This document shows positions 15,989 to 23,052 of a stretch of 64,000 nucleotides of DNA, in pieces. The translations under genes and the position numbers were made by a program. Position 1 is the first letter of the stretch. Each line of letters opens with the position of its first letter. Source of the DNA: Bdellovibrio bacteriovorus (GTDB lineage: Bacteria; Bdellovibrionota; Bdellovibrionia; Bdellovibrionales; Bdellovibrionaceae); NCBI RefSeq assembly GCF_002208115.1, contig NZ_CP020946.1, positions 930,001-994,000 of the forward strand, read 5' to 3'. The notes under the pieces were generated by a model. It was not told where the DNA came from. It saw only the letters and a list, made by a program, of their open reading frames with translations, and did not search any database.

Positions 15989-16885
15989 TTGAATCGTATT
16001 CTATTGGCATTGGTGGCCATTGTTTTGGCTTCCTGTGGACTTTCTAATCGTCCTCAGGTGAATACCAAGGATTCCGCGGGTATTATGGGCGGCACTTTGG
16101 TGGCGGAAAACGCGAAAATCGCATCCGGAATTGTTGGGATCATGGACTTGCAGTCCAATTCCATCTGCACAGGTTCCATTATCGCTGAAAACTATATTTT
16201 GACGGCTGCTCACTGTGTGATCGGTCTGAAGCCAAGCAAACTGCGTTTGATCTTCGGTTTGGATGTGGATGAGCTGATGGGCGCCCGCGAACAGGACATC
16301 GTTCAGATGTACACTCGCTCGGTGTCTGACTATAAAATCCATTCCAGCTACAACGAAGTGGATCAGGAAGAAAAAGAGACTGACTGGGGTGACATCGCTT
16401 TGATCAAGTTCCACGGTGCTTTGCCTCCGGGCTACAAGCCGGTTCAAATGCTGAAGGATGATACGATCCTGCGTCGTGGTTTGACGGTGACTTTGGCGGG
16501 TTATGGCGTTTCTCAGGTGGATACAGAGCCTGTGGATGCAAGAAAAGTCAAAAATCTGGATGAGGCCCTGGAATATGGCGAAATCATCTGCGATGAAGAC
16601 CTGAAGAACTGCCTGAAAGTGGACATGTCCGGTGACGGCGTTTTGCGCCAAACCAAAGCTCCGATTTCTTCTGTTCAGGAAACAGAAGTGCGTCTGGATG
16701 AATCCAAAGGTTCCGGCACTTGCGCTGGGGATTCTGGTGGTCCGGCTTATGTGGACATCAAAGGTGAGCTGTTCTTGTTCGGCGTTACCAGCCGTGGCAG
16801 CGCTCTGTGTGACAGTGTGGGTGTTTACACCAATGCCGTTTACTATGCTGACTGGATCAAGTCCACGATGCCAAAAATGCGATAG
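15989..16885 (+). CDS. trypsin-like serine protease (lipoprotein)
   Basis: 298 residues from TTG 15989, which follows GGGGGAGG. A promoter lies within the longer frame, so the ATG at 15902 is unlikely. The N-terminus NRILLALVAIVLASC is a lipoprotein signal with a lipobox cysteine at 16. An IMGGT activation-like site follows at 32-36. The chymotrypsin-fold triad is visible: H75 in LTAAHC, D135 in DWGDIALIK, S249 in GTCAGDSGGPAY. An insert between about 180 and 225 carries an extra cysteine pair (CDEDLKNC). It is probably anchored in the outer or inner membrane and acts outside the cytoplasm. Predatory bacteria carry many such S1-family proteases, so a role in prey degradation is plausible but inferred. 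Confidence 0.9.
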   Translation: MNRILLALVAIVLASCGLSNRPQVNTKDSAGIMGGTLVAENAKIASGIVGIMDLQSNSICTGSIIAENYILTAAHCVIGLKPSKLRLIFGLDVDELMGAREQDIVQMYTRSVSDYKIHSSYNEVDQEEKETDWGDIALIKFHGALPPGYKPVQMLKDDTILRRGLTVTLAGYGVSQVDTEPVDARKVKNLDEALEYGEIICDEDLKNCLKVDMSGDGVLRQTKAPISSVQETEVRLDESKGSGTCAGDSGGPAYVDIKGELFLFGVTSRGSALCDSVGVYTNAVYYADWIKSTMPKMR

Positions 16886-16937
16886 TCTCATTCTGAGACT
16901 GTCAGTTTCCTGACATCTGTAAAGCAAAAAACTTCTG

Positions 16938-16975
16938 CGGGGAAAGAGCTCATGTTCTTTCCCCGTTTCTTTTTG
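16938..16975 (+). terminator. intrinsic terminator after the trypsin-like protease gene
   Basis: CGGGGAAAGAGC (16938-16949) pairs with GTTCTTTCCCCG (16954-16965) around TCAT, with one G-U pair, followed by TTTCTTTTT. Confidence 0.85.
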
Positions 16976-17036
16976 TTCTGGGCTGGAACACCCTTTGAAA
17001 TCCTTAAGAGCTGAACCATTCTTGGAGGATTTCGAA

Positions 17037-18368
17037 ATGAAAGTGTTTAAGACTTTTGTGGGTTCTGCTGTTGTTGCATCGATGTTGTGGTCCCAGCTGG
17101 CGCTGGCCATCACTGATGAAATGCGGGATCTGGTTTTGTATGAAACCAAAGCCAATGCCGTGGCGACACGAAGTAATGAAAAGAAAGTCATTCATCATTA
17201 CGAAATCCCCCTGAAAATTTTGGAATCCGACCTGAAGATCGACGCCAATGCCGGCTACGTCAAAGCTCTGACCTTTGAACGTGATGGCGAAAAGTATGTG
17301 CGCTGGGTTTTGAATCCGGAAGACACCCGCTGGGAAAAAGCCGTGCGCGTGTTCCTGCTTCGCAATGGCATTGAACCAGTGAAAAAAGCCTACTTTGAAG
17401 GTTATATGACCGCCTCGCGCAGTTATATCCTGGTGGACCCGGTAACAGGTGCTGAGTTTTCTTTGAAAACCTCCACCAACCGCACCGGCGGTTACTGGGC
17501 CGACAAGAAACAGACCTGGGATGATGCTTCCCAGATCCGTAAAATTTCTGATTACGTGATTGAGCGTCTGAAGTCTCAGCCGCCTTTGCAGCACTCGATC
17601 GTTTTGGATGAACCGATTGCTTTTGGTATCAAGCGTTTTGATATGGGTATGATCGTGCGTTCTTACGAAGAGCTTCCGGGCACGGGCAAGCGCTATGTGC
17701 CGGGCTTCTCGATCATGCACGAAAAGCTGGGGCGTGAACTGGCCAAAGCCAATGGTTCTTCAGACCCGGCAACTTACTGGAATGAAAACTATAACAAGCC
17801 TCTGGCCCGCGCACTGGCGGAATTCTTTGTGGCGACCGGGATTCGTTATGATTCCCCGCACTCTCAGAACTTCCTGGTGGAGCTGGATGAGCGCAACAAG
17901 CCGACGGGTAAAATCGTTCTGCGCGACTTCGGTGATTCTTATCTCTACGAAAAATTCTTCAAGGCGATCAAGCGCACCGATATCATCGATATCTGGGAAA
18001 AGGGCAATATCATGAGAGGCGACATGGGTATGACTGTCGGGATTCTGCATGGTAACCAGCCGCCAAGCTGGATCGACTATCGCAACGACAAGAGTTCGGC
18101 GGACAGCTATGATAAGTGGGGCCGTGACTTCTTTGCTGAATTTGAAGCTGAGGTAAAACGTCAAACAGGTGTGGACATTCCTGCACGCACTGTGATCGAT
18201 CGCAGTATCTATGAAGACCCGGAAACCAAAGTGAAGCACAAAATGGGTTACTTCACGCGCGATTACAGCTTGTTGTCAGCGGATAATGGATTCCTGAAAA
18301 TGGTTTCCAAGGATCAGCAGCGTGAAGTGGGCGCGGCACGACTGTGCGGCCGCGTGTTTAATCACTAG
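17037..18368 (+). CDS. exported protein with IucA/kinase-like motifs, function unknown
   Basis: 443 residues from the ATG at 17037 (ribosome binding site GGAGG). The signal peptide is about residues 1-24 (VVASMLWSQLALA). Two motif groups stand out: FSLKTSTNRTGG near 141-152, and a distal pair PHSQNFLVELD (274-284, H275 and N278) with VLRDFGD (294-300). The order K...HxxN...RDFGD resembles the catalytic and metal-binding loops of kinase-like folds, and in particular IucA/IucC-type synthetases. Those are cytoplasmic ATP users, so a signal peptide here is odd. The gene stands alone; its stop interlocks with the convergent amidotransferase gene in the palindrome CTAG. The motif reading is inference; the family is not certain. 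Confidence 0.7.
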   Translation: MKVFKTFVGSAVVASMLWSQLALAITDEMRDLVLYETKANAVATRSNEKKVIHHYEIPLKILESDLKIDANAGYVKALTFERDGEKYVRWVLNPEDTRWEKAVRVFLLRNGIEPVKKAYFEGYMTASRSYILVDPVTGAEFSLKTSTNRTGGYWADKKQTWDDASQIRKISDYVIERLKSQPPLQHSIVLDEPIAFGIKRFDMGMIVRSYEELPGTGKRYVPGFSIMHEKLGRELAKANGSSDPATYWNENYNKPLARALAEFFVATGIRYDSPHSQNFLVELDERNKPTGKIVLRDFGDSYLYEKFFKAIKRTDIIDIWEKGNIMRGDMGMTVGILHGNQPPSWIDYRNDKSSADSYDKWGRDFFAEFEAEVKRQTGVDIPARTVIDRSIYEDPETKVKHKMGYFTRDYSLLSADNGFLKMVSKDQQREVGAARLCGRVFNH

Positions 18369-19030
18369 ACCTGGTACCATTGAGTCAATGTTTTAAAGAA
18401 CCAGTCCTGCATGGGCTGTTGCAAGGAGATGCTTTCGAGCATCTCCTTTTTTGTTTGTACCAGGCCCGTGTGTTCCGGTGTGACGGAGTCAGCACATTCG
18501 TGGATCCATTCCAGAGTGGACTCGGGATGAAACTGAGTGGCCACCACGTTGGTGCCCCAGCGGAAGGCCTGGTTCGGGAAGAAGTCATTTGTTGCCATCA
18601 GCTCGCCACCCGGAGGCAGATCGAAAGTGCATTGATGCCAGTGAAAGACGTTGAGTGTGTAGGGAGTGGTCTGATCTTTCATGGTCACCGGAACGAAGCC
18701 GACTTCCCACTTTCCGGCCGCATACACGCGTCCGCCCAGAACTTCCGCCAGCAACTGGCTTCCCAGGCAAAGGCCGAAGACAGGCAGACCCAGCTTCACA
18801 CATTTTTTGATAAAGACTTTTTCATCGATCAGCCACGGATGCAGATCTTCTTCAAAGGTGTCCATCGTGCCACCGCAAATCACCAAAGCTTTGATGTCTT
18901 CCGGTTTGAATGGTGCAGGTTCAGTGGCAATATTCCAGACGTGGGGTTTGAGCCCCTGTTGTTCCGCCCAAAGCAGAACCGTGCCCGGAGGAGTGTCATT
19001 TTCGTGCTGGATAATAAGAAGATCTTGCAT
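18365..19030 (-). CDS. class I glutamine amidotransferase-like protein
   Basis: 221 residues from ATG 19030; a GTG three codons earlier is possible. The class I GATase fold is shown by VICGGTMD, the nucleophile elbow GLCLGSQLL (C88) and TQFHPEST (H168, E170). It resembles stand-alone GMP-synthase-like amidotransferases or gamma-glutamyl hydrolase relatives that act without a fused synthetase domain, so the acceptor is unknown. The ATG has no Shine-Dalgarno; TATAGT lies 7 bases upstream, suggesting a leaderless transcript, although no good -35 is seen. The last part of the coding region contains the terminator of the convergent gene. Confidence 0.85.
   Translation of the reverse strand: MQDLLIIQHENDTPPGTVLLWAEQQGLKPHVWNIATEPAPFKPEDIKALVICGGTMDTFEEDLHPWLIDEKVFIKKCVKLGLPVFGLCLGSQLLAEVLGGRVYAAGKWEVGFVPVTMKDQTTPYTLNVFHWHQCTFDLPPGGELMATNDFFPNQAFRWGTNVVATQFHPESTLEWIHECADSVTPEHTGLVQTKKEMLESISLQQPMQDWFFKTLTQWYQV
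18423..18456 (+). terminator. intrinsic terminator of the 17037-18368 gene, inside the convergent coding sequence
   Basis: AAGGAGATGCT pairs perfectly with AGCATCTCCTT around a TTCG tetraloop, followed by TTTTTG. The T run is only on the plus strand, so it should stop rightward transcripts although it lies about 60 bases inside the leftward amidotransferase gene. Confidence 0.88.
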
Positions 19031-19074
19031 GGGAGGCACTATAGTCAGAAACTCTGCAAAAGGGGACGATTTTC

Positions 19075-19356
19075 TTGAAGCAGAATATTGAAATATGTTC
19101 AGGGTGCATTGCCAGATCCACGGAGGCGCGGGCGGAGAGTCCGGTCGAATCGCGCAAGCTTTTTCTGGCGGAGGTTCAGGCGGCGCTGACGGCGCGCCGA
19201 CCGGATGTGGAGTGGAATCTAAGCACCGTGTCCTGTATGCGCTTTTGCCCTGAAAACAAACTTAGCATTGTGGTGCTAAACCGCATGGGCATGACCCGCG
19301 GATCGGCAGTGGACACTATTGTTGAAGATATTCTGATCAGAATAGACCGCCCTTAA
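19075..19356 (+). CDS. thioredoxin-like [2Fe-2S] ferredoxin-type small protein
   Basis: 93 residues starting at TTG 19075, preceded by AAAGGGGAC at good spacing. The cysteine pattern C-x2-C (ICSGCI) near the N-terminus and C-x3-C (SCMRFC) in the middle, followed by PENKLSIVVLN, matches the thioredoxin-like ferredoxin or DUF1636-type small proteins that bind a [2Fe-2S] cluster or act in thiol chemistry. It is transcribed away from the amidotransferase gene; the two start codons are about 45 bases apart. The partner is unknown. Confidence 0.65.
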   Translation: MKQNIEICSGCIARSTEARAESPVESRKLFLAEVQAALTARRPDVEWNLSTVSCMRFCPENKLSIVVLNRMGMTRGSAVDTIVEDILIRIDRP

Positions 19357-19373
19357 ACAGAGCGGCTTCTTTT

Positions 19374-20504
19374 TTACAACTGCGGGCGCAGGCGCACGTA
19401 TTCATTGATGGCGCCGATGATGTGATAAAGCGAACTTGCTTTTGCCGGTTGAATTCTGAATTCGCCGCTTTCCTGCCAGGTATCAAACCACAGGCCTTTC
19501 TGCGGAGTCTCAAAAAACTTAAACAGGGTCGCCATGGCCTCATCCGCAGATTGGGCGTACTGGGCACGCTGGTCTTTCTTTTCAAGTCCCATTTGCAGAA
19601 CCGCTTTGATGCGCTCGCATTGAGGCCAGAAACGGGACGTCTTCGTTTTGGGCGATAGATCGCTCCACACTTCATCAATCACGGACTTGCGCTCGGCCCA
19701 GAGGCCGTGTTTTTCACTGAGCACGATCAGATTTTCGCGAACAGCTGTCAGGTCTTTGCCGGTGAGGCCTTGATAAAGACCCATCAACCACGCCCACTCG
19801 TATTGATGGCCTGGTTCAAAAACGAATTTGCCATTTTCCAGAATTGGGGACCAGTCGGCGTTGAAGTGTTCAGCCAGTGTTCCGGATTTGGGATCAATAA
19901 ACTTGGTCAGACACAGGTTCAGAATTTCGTCAGCCAGTTTCTTCCAAAGTGGATCACTGTCGACGGCCATCCAGGCAACCGCAGATTCAAACATGTGCAT
20001 ATGCGGATTGGCTTCGTATTGTACGCCTTTGTCGGTCAGTTCGGTGAAACCGCCCTGGGACAGGTGGCGTTCATTGTAAAGATACTGAACCAACTGGCGG
20101 GAGCGCTCTTTGTACTGCGGAAGAGGATTCACGGCATAAGCATGTGCCAGGCCGAACAGCGCAAAGGCTTGAGCATACAGATCCGGTGTGGTGTTTTTGG
20201 CTTCGCCTTCTTTGGTGGCGGAATGAATGAAGCCTCCGGATGGCAAAGAGTAATTGCGGATCAGTGCGGCGGCCCCGATGTCGATGGCTTTGCGGGATTT
20301 TTCCTGATCGCAAAGCCCCAGTTCCATGCCCAGGCGCAGACTGTAGATTTGGCGTGCCTGAACCATTGATCGCCGAGGAACGTCCTGAGGTTCGCCCTCC
20401 AAAGAGAAGGATTCAACAAAGCCGCCGCGTTCCCAATCAACCCCTTTGTTCAACCATAGGGGAAGGACGTCTTTTGAAAGCCAGTTCTTGCAGTTTTCAA
20501 CCAT
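19374..20504 (-). CDS. AGE-family (N-acylglucosamine 2-epimerase-like) sugar epimerase/isomerase
   Basis: 376 residues from ATG 20504 with CGGAG upstream; a GTG at 20510 is a weaker option. An (alpha/alpha)6-barrel enzyme of the N-acylglucosamine 2-epimerase superfamily is indicated by WERGGFVESF, ARQIYSLRLG, GGFIHSAT, DLYAQAFALFGLAHAY, NPHMHMFESAVAW and GHQYEWAWLMG, which include the conserved Arg, Glu and His residues of the barrel centre. Members include renin-binding protein, cellobiose 2-epimerase and mannose/aldose isomerases (YihS-like); the substrate cannot be settled here. Its upstream region contains a strong inverted repeat at 20551-20582. Confidence 0.85.
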   Translation of the reverse strand: MVENCKNWLSKDVLPLWLNKGVDWERGGFVESFSLEGEPQDVPRRSMVQARQIYSLRLGMELGLCDQEKSRKAIDIGAAALIRNYSLPSGGFIHSATKEGEAKNTTPDLYAQAFALFGLAHAYAVNPLPQYKERSRQLVQYLYNERHLSQGGFTELTDKGVQYEANPHMHMFESAVAWMAVDSDPLWKKLADEILNLCLTKFIDPKSGTLAEHFNADWSPILENGKFVFEPGHQYEWAWLMGLYQGLTGKDLTAVRENLIVLSEKHGLWAERKSVIDEVWSDLSPKTKTSRFWPQCERIKAVLQMGLEKKDQRAQYAQSADEAMATLFKFFETPQKGLWFDTWQESGEFRIQPAKASSLYHIIGAINEYVRLRPQL

Positions 20505-20550
20505 AAGCACTCCGGAATGTAACTAGATGTGAGCGTTCACAATATCCTGT

Positions 20551-20582
20551 CTGGTAACAGGAGTCCAGCTCCCTGTTACCAG
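20551..20582. repeat. 11-bp perfect inverted repeat in a divergent promoter region
   Basis: CTGGTAACAGG (20551-20561) and CCTGTTACCAG (20572-20582) are perfect complements separated by 10 bases. No T run follows, so this is more likely an operator or RNA hairpin than a terminator. It lies between the epimerase gene (minus) and the secreted-protein gene at 20715 (plus). Confidence 0.7.
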
Positions 20583-20714
20583 TTGAAGTGTGGGAAAAGG
20601 CAGGGGATTTCATCGAATGATATGTGTTTCGTCCGACGACTTGCCTAGTTCCACGAATTACCTCCGAATAGAGAACACGGACAATTCATTGTACGAAACA
20701 AGGAGGAAAAAAGT

Positions 20715-21260
20715 ATGAAAAAGTTGATTCTGTTTTTGGCGATCGGTCTGACGGGAGCATTTGCGCAGGCCAACACGGATGCGGTGACCATGGAAAATGA
20801 TGCCAGCATCATGGGGAATCGCCTGTGGGGTTGCGGCATGACCTTTAAAGGGACATCCAAAGGTATCAAAGTTATTGTCGGGCACTTTAAAACTGTGGCT
20901 TACGGGACACTTCACTGTAAGAGCATCAAGGGAACCCACTACAGACAAGATGTGATGGTGACGATCGGACATCATTGGATTGGCGCAACTGCGGGAATCG
21001 GCTATTTCAAACTTAAGGGCGCTTCATCCGAAATCAGTCTGTTCAATTCCAATCCTGATGTGATCCTGGGGAAATACCTGGTGGCGCAAGGTGAAGCGGC
21101 TATCATCGGCGGTGTAGGCGCATTCACAGCCGTGAAGGTGGGCTTGCCTCAGTTGGCAATGAACATCTCTTTGCAGTTGCTGAAAGGCCTGGGCGTGCAA
21201 GTCGGTGTGGATAAGCTTTATATCGAAGCGATCTCTGAACCGGAAGTGGAGCCAATCTAA
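20715..21260 (+). CDS. secreted protein of unknown function
   Basis: 181 residues, excellent ribosome binding site (AAGGAGG) and signal peptide MKKLILFLAIGLTGAFAQA. The mature part is Gly-rich and beta-like with two cysteines (WGCGMTF, LHCKSIKG). It then has a hydrophobic Gly/Ala stretch (GEAAIIGGVGAFTAVKVGLPQLAMNISLQL broken by charged residues), and ends acidic. It could be a small outer-membrane or lipid-associated beta protein. No family recognised. A strong terminator follows directly. Confidence 0.75.
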   Translation: MKKLILFLAIGLTGAFAQANTDAVTMENDASIMGNRLWGCGMTFKGTSKGIKVIVGHFKTVAYGTLHCKSIKGTHYRQDVMVTIGHHWIGATAGIGYFKLKGASSEISLFNSNPDVILGKYLVAQGEAAIIGGVGAFTAVKVGLPQLAMNISLQLLKGLGVQVGVDKLYIEAISEPEVEPI

Positions 21261-21275
21261 ATTCAGACGGGCTTA

Positions 21276-21317
21276 ACAAAAAAGGCGCCTCTCGAAAGAG
21301 GGCGCCTTTTTTGTTTG
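21276..21317. terminator. bidirectional intrinsic terminator
   Basis: An A-run, GGCGCC-TCTC, a GAAA tetraloop, GAG-GGCGCC and a T-run form a strong hairpin with one bulged base (about 21279-21312). It lies between convergent genes ending at 21260 and 21332. Confidence 0.9.
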
Positions 21318-21331
21318 TTGAACCGGCGAAA

Positions 21332-21778
21332 CTACTGTTTTTTCACGTAGGCATTCAAACGCATGCCCGGGGCGATGGAGCTGGTCAGGCTGACACTCGT
21401 GCCGCGCACCAGATCTTCTGTTGTGGTGGTGCCGAAGTCGATGTTAAAGCTGATTTCCTTGGAGCGGTCACTTGGGCAGGTGAAAGAACCTTTGAAATTC
21501 TTTTTTGCCGCTAGAATCAGGAATTCCTCATCCCAACTGACGCTGGAAAGAAGGTTGAAAGTGCCGTTGCAGACCTCATCCACATTTCCATTGGGATAAG
21601 TTCTTTGCACTTCGAATTCGGTTGTGTTGACGACGCGGAAATTCGCATAAACTTTCTGGAACCCGGCGCGGGCCTCCACTTTGTAGCGTCCCACCAGATT
21701 TCCTGGTGTCAGTTCTGCGGCCCAGGCGGGGCTGGCGGCGCTTAAGATCATTGCTGCAGATAAAAAATACTTTTTCAT
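21332..21778 (-). CDS. small secreted protein, probable beta-sandwich, unknown function
   Basis: 148 residues from ATG 21778, which lies 8 bases after GGAGG; the frame extends much further upstream without support. The signal peptide is MKKYFLSAAMILSAASPAWA. The mature protein reads as alternating beta strands: GNLVGRYKVEAR, VYANFRVVNTTEFEVQRTY, FKGSFTCPSD, ISFNIDFG. It has two cysteines (VCNGTF, FTCPSD) that could form a disulphide. This resembles small lipocalin-like or beta-sandwich periplasmic proteins common in this group, but no family is assigned. The divergent neighbour is an AraC regulator. Confidence 0.7.
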   Translation of the reverse strand: MKKYFLSAAMILSAASPAWAAELTPGNLVGRYKVEARAGFQKVYANFRVVNTTEFEVQRTYPNGNVDEVCNGTFNLLSSVSWDEEFLILAAKKNFKGSFTCPSDRSKEISFNIDFGTTTTEDLVRGTSVSLTSSIAPGMRLNAYVKKQ

Positions 21779-21796
21779 TGTCATACCCTCCATTGG

Positions 21797-21825
21797 TTGA
21801 TGAGTTTTTATACCGGGGTTATGAT
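21797..21825 (+). promoter_or_regulatory. predicted promoter of the AraC-family gene
   Basis: TTGATG (21797-21802), a 17-base spacer and TATGAT (21820-21825), placing the transcript start about 50 bases before the ATG at 21883. Confidence 0.6.
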
Positions 21826-21882
21826 AAGACGGACAAAATAAAACCCGGCTCTGTGAAGTTTTACAATGAGGAGTAATTTGAC

Positions 21883-22740
21883 ATGGCAAAGACAGCTCGC
21901 CCGATGAAGACACTTCATCCCATGAAGTCATTGGGAGTGGTCAAAGCTGAACGCGGAGATATTCGCGCCGAGCGTTTGGAAGGGCGTGTGAAGCCGTCGG
22001 TGCCCTTTCCTCATCGTCATGATTTCTTTCAATTGGTCGTTGTGGCCGGAGGCCGCGGTCAGCATGAGATCGACTTTGAAACATATCCCATCAGGGCCGG
22101 GGCGGTTTTTGTCGTGAAGCCAGGTCAGGTGCACCGCTGGGATTTGCAGGGCGCCAGGGGTTATGTGATCGAGTTTTATGTGGAATCCTTAAGTCTGGAT
22201 GCCATGGACCGCGAGTTGTTTCAGAGTCTGCATGAATTGCCAGAACACCTGAAACTGCTGTCAGCACCACAGCAGAAAGAATTCTATTTCCATTGCGAAA
22301 AGATGTGTGGCGAGTTTGCATCCCGGGACCGCGGTTATGGCAGTGCTTTAAAGAGTCATTTGAATATTCTGATTCTGTCCCTGTTCCGTCTTTCAGGCAG
22401 AACAGCGGTCAAAAAAAGTGAAGGCGCCTTCCTCGGAGACTTCGAGCGATTGATTGAACTGAACTTCAGCCGGCAGCACAACGTTGAATTTTACGCCAAG
22501 GCTTTGGGGCTTTCTCCAAAAGCACTGACCATGCGGGTGCATCGTTTGTTGGGAAAGTCCGCTCGCGAGATGATTCACGACAGATGTCTGCTCGAAGCTC
22601 AGCGCTATCTGGGATATACCACCATGCCGATTGCGGAAGTGGGCCTGAGTTTGGGGTTTCAGGATCCGAACTATTTCAGTCGATTCTTTAAGGCTAAAAC
22701 GGGATTCAGTCCGGGAGCCTTCAGGGACAGAAACAACTAG
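21883..22740 (+). CDS. AraC-family transcriptional regulator with N-terminal cupin domain
   Basis: 285 residues, ribosome binding site GAGGAG. The N-terminal half has cupin signatures (PFPHRHDFFQLVVVAGGRG, VKPGQVHRWDL), a ligand pocket with HxH. The C-terminal about 100 residues are a tandem helix-turn-helix of the AraC/XylS type: YAKALGLSPKALTMRVHRLLG, then PIAEVGLSLGFQDPNYFSRFFKAKTGFSPGAFR, the canonical signature. It probably senses a small organic molecule; targets are unknown, the divergent secreted-protein gene being a candidate. The TAG stop lies in a palindromic hairpin shared with the convergent small membrane gene. Confidence 0.92.
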   Translation: MAKTARPMKTLHPMKSLGVVKAERGDIRAERLEGRVKPSVPFPHRHDFFQLVVVAGGRGQHEIDFETYPIRAGAVFVVKPGQVHRWDLQGARGYVIEFYVESLSLDAMDRELFQSLHELPEHLKLLSAPQQKEFYFHCEKMCGEFASRDRGYGSALKSHLNILILSLFRLSGRTAVKKSEGAFLGDFERLIELNFSRQHNVEFYAKALGLSPKALTMRVHRLLGKSAREMIHDRCLLEAQRYLGYTTMPIAEVGLSLGFQDPNYFSRFFKAKTGFSPGAFRDRNN

Positions 22741-22761
22741 GTCGCAAGAGCTGCGACCTAG
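22737..22761. terminator. palindromic hairpin containing the stop codons of both convergent genes
   Basis: CTAGGTCGCA (22737-22746) and TGCGACCTAG (22752-22761) form a perfect 10-bp stem with a five-base loop. The AraC stop TAG is in the left arm and the stop of the small membrane gene (CTA on plus) is in the right arm. There is no real T run, so its strength as a terminator is uncertain. Confidence 0.6.
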
Positions 22762-22940
22762 CCTTTGATAGGAGTGTTGCCAGTGTCTTCTGATTCACCT
22801 TCGCGGTGGCTTTGTTCGGCACGCAGGGCGATCTTGCCAGTGATACCAACCCATTCAGGGAGAAACACCATAAGACAGAAGTAGATGATCACGGAGATTC
22901 CGGCAACCGCCAAAAATCCAAGTACAAACCATAATTCCAT
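22758..22940 (-). CDS. small single-pass membrane protein
   Basis: 60 residues from ATG 22940 with AAGGAG upstream. One transmembrane helix (WFVLGFLAVAGISVIIYFCLMVFL) is followed by WVGITGKIALRAEQSHREGE and a polar tail, so the C-terminal side is likely cytoplasmic. It lies about 110 bases downstream of the MFS transporter gene on the same strand and may be co-transcribed. Function unknown; the length and single helix are typical of small accessory membrane proteins. Confidence 0.65.
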   Translation of the reverse strand: MELWFVLGFLAVAGISVIIYFCLMVFLPEWVGITGKIALRAEQSHREGESEDTGNTPIKG

Positions 22941-23052
22941 GATAAAGCTCCTTTTGCTTCCTTCAATATAGAACAATTCAGAGCTTTTTACCAGAGACGG
23001 GCTTCACAATCACTAGCACAAAGGTAACAAAAAGAGGCTTTGGACCAGAGAG

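Noticed and set aside
16001-17191. 396-residue leftward open frame
   Set aside because: Antisense to the trypsin-like gene, whose catalytic motifs are clear, and it runs across a terminator.
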